Assembly (NCBI GenBank): GCA_028023455.1
Contig: JAQFVV010000500.1
Span: forward strand, 395,740-459,739
Direction of reading: 5' to 3'
DNA: 64,000 nt
Source of the DNA: Epiperipatus broadwayi
Lineage: Eukaryota > Onychophora > Udeonychophora > Euonychophora > Peripatidae
Shown: one piece after another, positions 1 to 10,952 of the stretch
Position numbering within the stretch: the first letter of the stretch is position 1
Layout of the letters: the number at the start of each line of letters is the position of its first letter
The notes under the pieces: generated by a model
What the model was told of the DNA's origin: nothing
Seen by the model: only the letters and a program-made list of their open reading frames with translations
Databases searched by the model: none
Program-made: the position numbers and the translations under genes

Positions 1-1431
1 TTTAATAAATGAAATATTCTCTCTCTATATATATTATAATTGCATTGCATATTATAGTATTTAAAAAAAAAGGGTCATTTGTTTTGAAGCTGTAAAACTT
101 ATCTCATGTTGTTAGAGACATTTATTCGGACTGCGTTTCTGTCATTAGCCTATGCTTCGTATATATATATTACGTGCTTATCTGGGAGTTGCGACAAGTT
201 CGAACTCAGATTTCTTTTCGTACCTCGTTCCATAGATAATTGAGCTATCTGGAACCACATTTATTTAGTATAAAATGCCTCTGGCAGTGATCCCGTAAGT
301 TTGGCACATGCTATGCATATTCACTTCGTAGATAAAAGGCCTATCGCGTCGGTTATATCAGCAAAAGTCTGGGCCACACCAAGTTTATCCACTTTTCTCT
401 AAGCACTACCCAAGAAGGGAATGTGAGATTTCGTTTTTCATCCAGAAGCACAACCTTTTCTCTTAGTTATTTTAGGCTATAATGTCAGCACGGCAAACTT
501 CTTCGTATTATTATTTCTTTTGCTTCATGACCCTGTTTTAATGCTCTAATATTAAAATTAGCTTTGCCTAAAAGATATATATATAAATGCCACTTCAATT
601 TTATAGTTAAGTTTATTTCAATCATTTACAATCCTACCTTCGTAATTTATATATCTATATTTAAGAGTATCTAGATGCCTTGGGGAAAATAAAGCGTTCG
701 TCTTATTATTATTAAAATAATTTGTTATTAAATATTTTGTCATAAGTTTAAATATAATCAAATGTTTTCAAATGTATTTTCATGACTATAATGGCAGGAA
801 AATAGTTTGTATTTATATCTGTAATGAATCTCAGAACGCTCCCCTAATATATGTTAGTCACCATGTTTCTGAACCGTAAATCAAAGCATAAATAGCAATT
901 TTGTGTAACTTCTTTCTAATACTGATTGGCATTTTAATACTAGACCCACCAAAGATGTGTGTTTATCTATAATTAGCTAATAAAGAGCATATGAGAAATA
1001 ATAGCGTGAATGACTATGTAATCATCTACTGCTTGCTCATTCACGCACATACTAATGTACTTCATTTATAAATGTATATAAATAACTTTTCATTATATTA
1101 AACTATATTTTTATTTTTTTAACTTATTTGAGTATTTCAAATTCCTTTTTCCTCCACTTCCCCATATTACAGCCATACTTATATATCTTTTAATATAGTC
1201 ATAGTAATAGGTGTCTCATTGTTTTGCTCAGCTTTGCTAGTCGGCCGGATTAAAATTAATTCTCATGTACCATCACTATTATGTTATTCATTAGGTGTTT
1301 GATATGGGGTTTAGAGAGTGGGTTCGAATCCAGGCTGGTCCCTGACCTAAATCTTGGGCTTGACTGGGTTTGAAGTACATTTTATGAGTTCCAGCTCATG
1401 TTAGATAAATAAACATGTTTTGACCGGTACA
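1..1431 (+). mobile_element. 3' part of the 5' LTR of a long-LTR element
   Basis: This stretch matches, in reverse complement, the outer 1.4 kb of both LTRs of the complete element at 28390-35690. It enters from the left edge of the window, so the LTR start is not seen. It ends in GACCGGTACA just before a primer-binding site. Inside it, GGTTCGAATCC near 1321 is a perfect tRNA B-box, and 855-960 carries a LINE fragment on the minus strand. The LTR role is inferred from the duplicated layout of the second copy and the PBS position. Confidence 0.75.
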
Positions 1432-2662
1432 GAGTAGGATGTATTTTTTTTCTCGGGCTTGGCTTCCCAAGTGGGGCTTCGATATAAACACCCACATACC
1501 CCGAGTACTGAATTCTGTTTATATATATTCTTTAAAAAAAGTTGTTATATAATTTTTTTCCAGGTTTGATATGTTTAAAATAATGTGTTCAAAGTGTAAA
1601 ATTCACTGTTTAAAGTTAAAACCCATGTACTACAACCGTAGTACAAATGTATTTTTTCTTCAATGTCATATATAAAGTTTTTTGTTCTTGAGACATATGA
1701 AAAATGTATAAATAATTCATAAATCATTTATCACTCTGTGTCAGCTGGCACCCTTATAAATAGAAATTTTACTAATCAGTAGTGAGTCAAATGCAAAAGT
1801 ATTGGAAGTGGAGGGTTCGAACTCAGATAAAAAAATTATTGAGAGCAAATTTTTTTTTGGCTCAATACTATGATGTATCAATTTTAAATATGTAATAACC
1901 AGACTATGAGTTTTCTTTTAGATGCATGTATTTTTTTTTTTCTCAACCTTTTCTCCAAAGTTTTTTTTTACCTTCTCTTTTTAACTGGTATATAGTATTG
2001 TGTAGTGTATATAGAAGTGTATGTGTGTGTAAAATTTATGTATTTGTATATGTAGCGCTGCATATATATGTACATAGGTGTGTATGTGCGATGTGTAGGA
2101 ACAGATGTTTGAAAATTTTATATGTATTGCATTGCTATATATTTTCTTGGAAACCCATATGCCTGGAGAAATTGTGTTGTAGCCCAAGCATAGAAATTTT
2201 TTCCATTATATAGATGTGCAAATTTTTTTGTTCTGGATGTAATGTTTGAACAAATATTCACATCCCCAAATAATATTTCATATATATAGTTTTTATAACA
2301 AGATTGAGTATTGAATTTTGAAAATTTTCGTTGTTCTTTTGGTCGTCACTTGAAAACTCCTAGTCAAGGCATTTTTTTAAATGTTTTTGTTTTTTGTTTC
2401 ATTGTATGTCCGGAGAAATGAAGCAGTCAATCTTAGCTTAAGATTGTGCTTCATGTTTCTACCTACTAACCCGTGTTCAAATCCCTATATCCCATTCTGC
2501 TCCTTTTGTCATATATATATTTCATATATATAGTTTTTATAACAAGATTGAGTATTGAATTTTGAAAATTTTCGTTGTTCTTTTGGTCGTCACTTGAAAA
2601 CTCCTAGTCAAGGCATTTTTTTTAATGTTTTTGTTTTTTGTTTCATTGTATGTCCGGAGAAA
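1432..2662 (+). mobile_element. Non-coding interior of the long-LTR element
   Basis: This is the interior between the two LTRs, homologous to 31427-32660 in reverse complement. It contains the PBS at its left end and the polypurine stretch CGGAGAAA directly before the 3' LTR start. No gag, protease, RT, RNase H or integrase motif is visible in any frame. The element is therefore non-autonomous and resembles a LARD, a large retrotransposon derivative. A 243-bp duplication near the right end makes this interior longer than in the sister copy. Confidence 0.7.
1460..1478 (+). promoter_or_regulatory. Primer-binding site (degenerate, tRNA-Lys type)
   Basis: The site reads TGGCTTCCCAAGTGGGGCT and starts 28 bases after the LTR end. 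It resembles the PBS complementary to the 3' end of a lysine tRNA. The sister element at 32621-32639 has the better-preserved form, TGGCGCCCAACATGGGGCT. Two adjacent substitutions in the TGGCGCC part suggest this copy can no longer prime reverse transcription. Confidence 0.65.
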
Positions 2663-2763
2663 TGAAGCAGTCAATCTTAGCTTAAGATTGTGCTTCATGT
2701 TTCTACCTACTAACCTGTGTTCAAACCCCTATATCCCATTCTGCTCCTTTTGTCGTATATATA
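2278..2763 (+). repeat. Two-copy tandem duplication, unit about 243 bp
   Basis: The sequence from TTCATATATATAG at 2278 is repeated from 2521 with only a few differences. The unit spans the end of the interior, the polypurine tract and the first part of the 3' LTR. As a result TGAAGCAG, the LTR start, occurs twice, at 2419 and 2663. The complete element at 28-36 kb has this unit once at the equivalent position, so the duplication is private to this copy. Confidence 0.85.
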
Positions 2764-3858
2764 TTTTTTATGTATATATTTGGGATGCGCACCTAAATTT
2801 ATAATTTAACTTTCAATATTTATTATTATTATTGATTCTTTTTATTAATTATTAGTTCTTCTTATTAAAATTATAGTTGCGGTTCAAATATATATATAGG
2901 AGCAAAATACTAACAAAATATTGATTTTTTGTAAATATTTTATTATATGTCATTTTTAGCTTTTTCTTTTTAAATTGCTTGTTTTTCTATAAACTATACA
3001 TTTTTTTTTATAAAATCCAATATGGAAGATGCAAGTGTTGTTTATTGTCTAAAAATAATTAGGGGTTGGAAGCACTATTGTTTTAATCTGGGGAAGGTAT
3101 ATTTTTTTATTGAAGTTTTACTTAAAATAAATGGGATTAAGTAGATTAAAGATTTTCTTGAAAACATGTTTATTTTGGGCATTATCTAACAATTGCATCT
3201 TCAAAAACAACTGATAAAAGAAAAGGTTTATGACCGAATTTTGTATTACAGGGGATTAGTTACTATTGAAAGAAGATTAACTACTATTGAGAGATTAGCT
3301 ACTTTTAGAGAGAGGTATTATAAACATATTTCGTTTTGCTTGAAACTTAAAAATGATGTAGCAGTAAATCCACCACTCTTCCGGACCCCTGTGGGTCGTC
3401 TTCCGCAGCCATAATATTCTGCTACCCTAAAGTGAATGAAGAACTTCAGTGTGCATTTAATAGAAGCTTGCTGCCACAGGAGAACATGCAATATTTTAAA
3501 TTGAACTCTTAACACTGCAAGGTAATTTTTCAAGCCGTCACCTCAAACTAAATCTAGCCTAAATAATCTATCAAGATCTCTTCTCATGTATTCTTTAATT
3601 TTGCCTTTTTTATATATATAAATAACATGTAATTTGCTCTTAAATAATTTATATCTAATCCTATCTTATATGCTCTTTAATTTTGGTGCGGTCATTTATT
3701 TATATGTTTATTATTTGATTTATATATGTTATTGATATGCCAATCTAATACAATATGACGAGTTGAATTTTGTAAAATCTTTTCTGTCATTTTTAACTAA
3801 ATCTTCATGAAAAGGTTACTAACGTCCCCTTTTAAATATACAATATGTAATGCATTAA
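2663..3858 (+). mobile_element. Truncated 3' LTR of the long-LTR element
   Basis: It begins TGAAGCAGTCAATC and matches the reverse complement of 34490-35690 and 30180-31426. About 1.2 kb of an expected 3.0 kb is present. Homology weakens after 3740 and stops near 3858, where an unrelated duplicated block begins. The first 35 bases form an almost perfect hairpin (AATCTTA pairs TAAGATT, TGAAGCA pairs TGCTTCA). A short open frame at 3193-3414 lies in it and looks fortuitous. Confidence 0.7.
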
Positions 3859-4628
3859 CTGAAACACAGGCTTATTATATACCTGTGTCTATATATGTAA
3901 TATAGGGTATATGAGCACAGACTTTCAGATGACCCATCACTCTCCACTCTATCTAATAACACTGATGCACTCAAGCACATATATGCTGAAAAGATAAATA
4001 ATCACCAATATACGTATTTCATGCTAAACCAGCAATCATCAGTTGGTCCAGATTATCATCTCCCACACATATATACTATAAGTGCTCAGATATATATTAA
4101 GATAGACAATCTTCATACTTTAATGGACAGGCTCCAATCTACTACACACTACAACTTTTCAACTGTCCATCCAATTGAAAATCTGAAGATGGAATGCTCG
4201 AAGGCCACCCTGAAACCGAGACTCTTGTCACACCCATGTTGACCTAAGGTCAATCTGAACCCCACATGTATAGGACATAATCCATTTAATACATATGCAA
4301 AGATGGGCAGACATCTCTATAATGTAGTAACTGAAACACAGGCTTATTATATACCTGTGACTATATATGTAATATAGGGTATATGAGCACAGACTTTCAG
4401 ATGACCCATCACTCTCCACTCTATCTAATAACACTGATACACTCAAGCACATATATGCTGAAAAGATAAATAATCACCAATATACGTATTTCATGCTAAA
4501 ACAGCAATCATCAGTTGGTCCAGATTATCATCTCCCACACATATATACTATAAGTGATCAGATATATAATAAGATAGACAATCTTCATACTTTAATGGAC
4601 AGGCTCCAATCTACTACACACTACAACT
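3859..4628. repeat. Direct duplication (about 295 bp, 472-bp spacing)
   Basis: The sequence starting CTGAAACACAGGC at 3859 recurs at 4331, and both copies run about 295 bp to CTACACACTACAAC with few differences. A 175-bp spacer separates them. The block begins where the LTR homology ends, so it either inserted there or marks the truncation junction. No coding capacity or known family is recognised. Confidence 0.85.
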
Positions 4629-4925
4629 GATGATTACGTTTTAATTTAATTTTTAATTTCTGAATTACAGCTATGAGAGTAATATATGGTATAGGTGTAC
4701 GCCAAGCCTTGGGCTTGTCAAAAACAAACAAGGCCCCCCCGCCAACTCCAGCGCTACGCGCTGTTTTTTATAATTGAGCATAATATAGGGTGGTTTTATA
4801 AATTATAATATAGTTTTTTCTAAATTATTTTGATGCATGCATGTACATTTTAATTTTTTTTATTTTTTTTTTACTATTTGCCTGACCTGCGTCAGATTTT
4901 TTAAATAGTTTTCATCACGTGACCT
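4629..4925. other. Intergenic sequence, nothing clear
   Basis: This stretch is mixed composition. It contains a C-run at 4734-4741 and the small palindrome AGCGCTACGCGCT. No gene or mobile element is recognised. Confidence 0.4.
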
Positions 4926-5108
4926 GGATAATTCAACCGATGACGTATTCAGTCTAATCTTGCGATTTTTAACGTACCGTGTTCACGTGATCTGTGGACA
5001 CATTTTAGCGATTACATGTGTCCCCAGATCACTTGGAGACGTTATCTTAAAAATCGCAAGATCAGACTGATATGCCTTCAGGGTAATACGTCATTGGTTG
5101 AATTATCC
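4926..5108. repeat. Imperfect inverted repeat (MITE-like) upstream of SNIP1 exon 1
   Basis: GGATAATTCAACC at 4926 pairs with GGTTGAATTATCC ending at 5108. The internal arms CTTGCGATTTTTAA and TTAAAAATCGCAAG also pair, giving about 80-bp imperfect arms. The left arm contains CACGTG at 4985, with TCACGTGA around it; another TCACGTGA lies just outside at 4914. GACGTA-type half sites lie in both arms. It may be a small foldback element and may also act as promoter-proximal sequence for the gene starting at 5358. Confidence 0.7.
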
Positions 5109-5357
5109 GTAACTACCCTAAAAACAAATAATAAAAAAATAAGCATAAATGTATAACATAACGTTACATCCCTACGGAAAAAAATATTCCATTACGGAAT
5201 ACGGATGACAATAATTTCTACATAACAAGTTTTGCTTGATTGGCTAATATGATTTCTCAATCTCGACGAACATGGAAATTAACGCAAAACTACCATCTTG
5301 GATACTAAGTGTCAGTGACGAAAAGTGTTTACATTTTAATTTTTAACAAAAATAAAA
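5109..5357 (+). promoter_or_regulatory. Presumed 5' flank and leader of SNIP1-like copy 1
   Basis: This lies between the inverted repeat and the start codon. It contains ATTGGCTAAT near 5238, an inverted CCAAT box, and CCATCTTGG near 5292, which matches the YY1 core on the minus strand. No TATA box is obvious at a useful distance. A promoter role is inferred from position only. The start codon context AAAAATG is acceptable for an animal gene. Confidence 0.35.
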
Positions 5358-8300
5358 ATGTCCAAAAAACACAAGAAACATTCAAAAAAGCGGTCACGGT
5401 CCCGTTCAAGGAGCAGAGATAGTTATAAAAAGGTAACCTAAACTGTACAAAAATACAGGTTTTATTCTGAAACAATGATTTTTCTAAAATATTTCTAATG
5501 CAGTATATATATTTGATAATAAAAAGATCGAATTGACTTTTATATTCTTTATTTTTTTTATCGTAATTTAGCTTAGTATTTTATTCAAAGTAAAGTTATT
5601 TAATTGAAATAATTGTTGTGCCTGCAACAGCAAATTAATGTAATTAGAAAGTGAGTTCTATCTTTATAAATATCTTCGAGTAATTAAGTCAGTACTGATA
5701 CAGCTACCGAAAGACTGGTTTCGCATGCTAAACAAGACTACTAACTTTTATCTTTAGCTGCTTGCTTTAAATATTCATTATACACTTTGTAATATCATTA
5801 AGTTCTTTATATATTAGTTGCAGCAATCCCAACATATATTGCATGCCCAATTTTCTCATAATTTCTTTTGAAATACTTTTCATTTTGAATCTTACTTTTC
5901 CAACATTTCCTTTGTTCTCTCTCAAAATCCATAATCTTTAAAATCACTGGTGTTTTCCACTCTTGTTTTTTTTTTCCAAAATGCTCATTTCTCTACGTAA
6001 TATATATGAGAAATAAAATATTTATCAAAACGGTTGTAAATATAGTTTCTATACCAAAGTAATCTGCTCTTATTGAAAGCTTGGTTATTAGTTGCCATTA
6101 TCACTGTCATCATTTTCATAATTATCCAACATCATAAATATGAATTTTTCCTATTGTACTTTTATCTTACATTTCTATAATTCACTATAAGTTCACTTAT
6201 TCATATATAAAATTTTGGGTTTTTTGTTATGATCATCCCCATTTTCAAGTACTGCTTATCATTTGATGTTTTGGGGCCCATTTATTTCCTATATCAAATT
6301 TATCTTGTAATAATTTATCTATGTATATATTAAGAGAAATAGGAGAGATATAACACTCCTTTCTTATATTTATTTTTTATATTTATCTGTTTTTTAAGTT
6401 ATTTAATTTTACAAACATCTAATTCTTATCATTTTTCGTTATAATCTTCCAATCTCTACTTCAAAAAAAAATCTAACAGCAATCCGATTCACTCTATTAA
6501 ATATCCTATTCAGAAAAACATAACCTTTCTTTTGCTGTCAGTATATTTCTCAATAATAATTATATTTTTTTTAAGTCCAAAAACTAGTCTTTCCAGACTG
6601 AAGAATGCCTAATAAATTGGAAATTTCCTTTTTTTTAGAATCTCAGCAATACTTCAATTGCATGTAAAATTAAGCTAATTTGTTTTAAATTTTTGCATTT
6701 CATCTTAAATGCCATTTCTCCACTAGAATCATAACTATTGAGAGGAAATTCAATAACTGTTTCCTGAATCGTAAATATTACAGTTGTGCTTGGATTCTTG
6801 TAGTGGTAAAGTGAAGAACTGGAATTCAAAATCCATAGATTATCGCTTCTCTGTCACTTTCACATTTTGAACTTAATTCTTGAGTAATAAACCATTTTGT
6901 TATTAATATTATTATTACAAATACAAATTAATTCATTCAAATCTTTTTCTCAGAGTTGTTAATATTTCAATTAGCATCTCAAGATATTATATTCTTTCAA
7001 TTTTGTTTTTCAACATATTCCCATTCTGTGGCAGTGCTTTCATTCAAATTGTTTTATTCTCCTGCATATTAAATCAAATCTATTCTCTTTAAAATAACTC
7101 CTCTATCACATTATATTTCTTTTCTAATTATTTTTTAAGCTTTCTGTCATTTTATGTTTTAATTCACTTGATTCTTTCAAACATTTTTTTACAGAAGCAT
7201 TTTCTTTATTGTTTTATTTATTTTTTAAGGCTTTTTGCTTTTTTAGTTATTTTATAAACTAATTTTTTATCTTTTATTTAAATTAAATTAAAGATAATTG
7301 TTTCATTTATTGCTTGGAAGATCATAAGTTTGAGCATTGGAAATGCCAGATCTGAGTCACTGTTTATGAACATTCATCTCCAGCCATTCAGCCACTCTAT
7401 TTCTGCATCAAATCATATAGGGTATAAGTAATTGAATAGCTTTATTGCTTTGGAGTTCATAAAAAGCTTGATTATTGTAAGTGATAGACTTGGTTGCAAT
7501 CCATGTACTTGTAGCTTCAGTCTGCCTCTGTAGATTGTTTGAATTTATTTTGTCTTTAATCTATTACTATTCTTCCATATATTCTTATCTAAAAAGTTAG
7601 AAAAAAAAATATCAGTGTGTTTTATTTTTTTAAAAGACTTTTAATTTGATTGGAGCAATTAGTTCTTAAAAGATTTAAAACACATTCTCATGTCTGTTAT
7701 GGTAATCTTTTATGGAGTACTTTTTGATATTTTTATTTTGATGTAAAAATTTTTTTAGAGATATATGTTAAATTTTCTACTTTTTGATATTTTTCTTTTG
7801 ATCTAAAATTTTTTTTTAGAGATATATGTTAAATTTTCTACTCGAATGCAGATTAGGATAACATTTAAACATTATTGGCAATGTTTTTCCATTGCTTCTA
7901 TTCCTGAATTAGAATTTATTTTAACATCTCAAATTCAGGGCTACATTATGAAATTATAATACTCTTGTCATCATTTGCAAAATATATTAATCTATAATCT
8001 AATTATAAGATTCTACTAATATTGATTGAAAATATATTATTTTTGCAAAAAAAAAAAGAAAATTTAACTAGTTCATGAACATCTGCATCGTCTGAACTAC
8101 ACAGAAAAAATAAATATAAAATAATCATTATTGGTAGACATTTGTATTGGAAAAAAGCCATCTAATTGTAGAAGGAAAAAAGAAGATAGAAAGACAGAAT
8201 TGAAATTAAAGATGAATTTTGTTATGCTGATAAAACATGAACCTTTTCACATACATAACATGCTCATTCTTTTACGTATTTATTTGTCATTTTGCCACTG

Positions 8301-10952
8301 GTTTTAATTTCCGCAGCAAACTTTATTTTTTTGAAAGGATTTTAATACTTTCTCTAATTAACAAAATCACTCTCTTGCTCAGGCAGTATGTAATAATAAA
8401 AGAACAGCTCCTTATTCTAACACCTCCTACTATAATGTTGAGTAATTAGCAATTACCAGGTACGCCATTAGATTTAAATTCTTATCTCGAAACTGGTTAT
8501 TTGTTTTAGTCTTGATCACTAAGGCTTTGATATTCAAAGTTGGAATCAATGTAATCAAGAATCCGCATCCACTTTTAACTACATTTTGCCATTTAAGCTA
8601 AACTTCTGGGATTTTCTTTTTTGTTGTTGTTGTATATTGTGTCAATTGAGGAATTGAATAATTTTGTTATTGTTTCTAGTCAGGAGAATAGGGTGCATAT
8701 AATTAACAAACAGCTGGAATTATTAAAATATGTAGATACTGAAATGGAGTCAGATTTATATAATTATTCAAGCAGACTGATTTGGGTTTTAAATTTTTCA
8801 TATTCTTATTGAGAGATTTTGTATTTCTGGAAAAGATTTTTGTGATGTCAAAGCAATGTTATTAGTGTAGATGAATTTTTTGCAATCTGTATTTGAAAGA
8901 TCATTGATGAATATACTAAAGTAGAACACTGATAGATCATTCTATAACTTTTTTTTATTTGCTGTAATTATCATTAGTCGTATTTCATTCCTTTTATTGG
9001 TGACCATTTTGTCAAATAGATTAGGATGACATTCTTCTTGTGGGATAACCTGTAACTAAATGTATTATATGAAACAAATTGTTTCTACATGGAAATATGA
9101 TTTCCTTTTCAAGATCTGGTTAAAAACAGCATAATATGGAAACACCTAATGATATAAATATAGTTGAAATAATAAATATACAGAAATCTTAGACAGTAAA
9201 TTGACATCAAGATCACTAACAATCACATTTTTTGTTTTGTATACCTGCTTTATATTGGAACTATTGGAGATGAAAACATTTTTATTGGTATATATATTTT
9301 AAAAATATTTTACTGGGTATAATAGATATTCCAACAAATATCTCCAATAATCACCATTCTTTTTATTTATGAAGCTTAATTTAGAATAACAATCTCTTTT
9401 AGTGCATTATTTTTAATAAGGCATCAATAAATATTTTTACAACCATTTTTATATTCTTATAAGAATAGCTTGAACTCATTTTTAGATTTTGCATCCTTTA
9501 GCGTTTATTACTATTAAGTATTTGGTAATTACTAATTACTTGAGTTTACAATTGATAGTGCTAGATTAGTGAAAATGGAGTCTCCTCTTAAGATGATGAA
9601 TTTAATAAAAATAATTATCATATAGTAACTAAAAGCCATTTTTATCTTTATATGACCAAAAATGTATGGGTGGTCAAAAACGGGCAGTTGTTTGAGAGTT
9701 CATATGATATTTGAAGCCAAAATAATAGGCTCAATAATGCCATTCTGATAATCAGGTAGGTTTTTTTTTAATGGTAGGCAAACTAGGAACTTTAATTTTG
9801 AATCTGAGTCTCTCATTTTGTCACTAACTAAATCACACATTATAAGAAATAATAAAAAGTTAAATAAGAAGTTCATAATAACATCTCTCTTCTCATCTTT
9901 GCATGACAAAAAAAACTTTATTAAATTATCATAAATGTATCATCTTTTTTTTCCTGCTGTTATTGTTTAAATTTGACAGTATATACTGTGTATGATAAAA
10001 TGATAATAATTTCATATGAAATTAAATTCATTTGTTATATCGTTTCTTAACTGGATGTGGTTTATATAATTTGATAGAAATTTGAAGTGTAATTTCTATA
10101 ATGGCAAATCTCATTAATGTTACAATCCTTACAATATTATATCTAAAACATTTTTGTCAAATTTAACATCATTTTTTTAATCATATATATACATTTCTGT
10201 AATATATTTGATGAAAAAAAGCATATTTAAAATTATGAAATATATATATACTGTACACACAGATGTATAAATATAAGTTGCTGAAATTTATTGCTAGTTT
10301 AAAATTTTGTATATTTTAGTATTTATATTTATTTTTGTAGGAAAAAAAAGACCATCATATGAAGGATGTCAGGAAAAGGGAAAAGCACCACCATCACCAC
10401 CGAGAATATAAATATAAAAAATCCAAGAGTAGTTTTGATGCCAATATCAAAATCATGCAGGAGCCACAAGATACATCACAGTCAAAAGTCATAGAAAAAG
10501 AAAAACCTGACTTTGAAGTATCTGGAGTGCTTGCTGCAGATACCAATACATATAATGGGATTGTAATAAAATATAACGAACCACCTGAAGCCAGAAAACC
10601 ACGAAAAAGGTGGCGGTTATTCCCCTTTAAAGGAGATAAAACACTTCCTATTCACAGACAGAGTGCTTTTTTATTGGGAAGAGAGTGAAGGGTTGCTGAT
10701 ATACCAATTGATCATCCAAGCTGTAGTAAGCAACATGCAGTTTTACAGTTTCGTATGGTAACATATGAAAGAGAAGATGGAACTAAGAGCAGGCATGTAT
10801 CTCCTTATATTATTGATTTGGGATCAGCAAATGAAACTTATGTTAATAATAAAAAACTGGAAGCTCAGCGATATTTTGAACTTAAAAAAATTGACATTAT
10901 AAAATTTGGTTTTAGTAGTAGAGAATATGTGCTACTCCATGAAAGTCACAAA
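5358..10952 (+). pseudogene. SNIP1: SNIP1-like FHA-domain gene copy 1, spliced, disrupted
   Basis: Smad nuclear interacting protein 1 is a nuclear FHA-domain protein linked to the spliceosome and to miRNA and TGF-beta signalling. Exon 1 (5358-5432, 25 codons) starts MSKKHKKHSKKRSRSR, the basic RS-type N-terminus. It ends at GTAACC in phase 0. Exon 2 opens after TTTTTGTAG at 10341 in the same phase. It encodes a Lys/His-rich segment, then the family block YNGIVIKYNEPPEARKPRKR, then the FHA domain with SCSKQHA and SREYVLLHES. Defects against copy 2: TGA at 10686-10688 replaces an Arg codon in the GRERR motif, 9 bases are missing before IHRQSA, and the FHA turn reads ANET instead of the usual NGT. 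After HESHK at 10952 the sequence no longer resembles the family and runs to a stop at 11015. Both exons and the intron are present, so this is a genomic duplicate, not a retrocopy. Whether any function remains is unknown. Confidence 0.85.
5433..10340 (+). other. Intron of SNIP1-like copy 1
   Basis: The 4.9-kb intron begins GTAACC and ends TTTTTGTAG. It is AT-rich with many poly-T runs. A nearby imperfect pair at 7720-7840 repeats CTTTTTGATATTTTT followed by GAGATATATGTTAAATTTTC. The last part (about 9655-10340) is duplicated in inverted orientation at 28235-28389 plus 35691-36235. I found no other gene or recognisable element in it. Confidence 0.75.

Noticed and set aside
1926-2213. 95-codon frame in the left LTR element
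   Set aside because: It lies in a GT-rich, T-rich stretch of the non-coding interior and is broken in the sister copy.
4155-4210. Hammerhead-like words CTGAAGA and GAAAC in the duplication spacer
   Set aside because: The 22 bases between them cannot form a stem II next to the core, so the order is probably chance.
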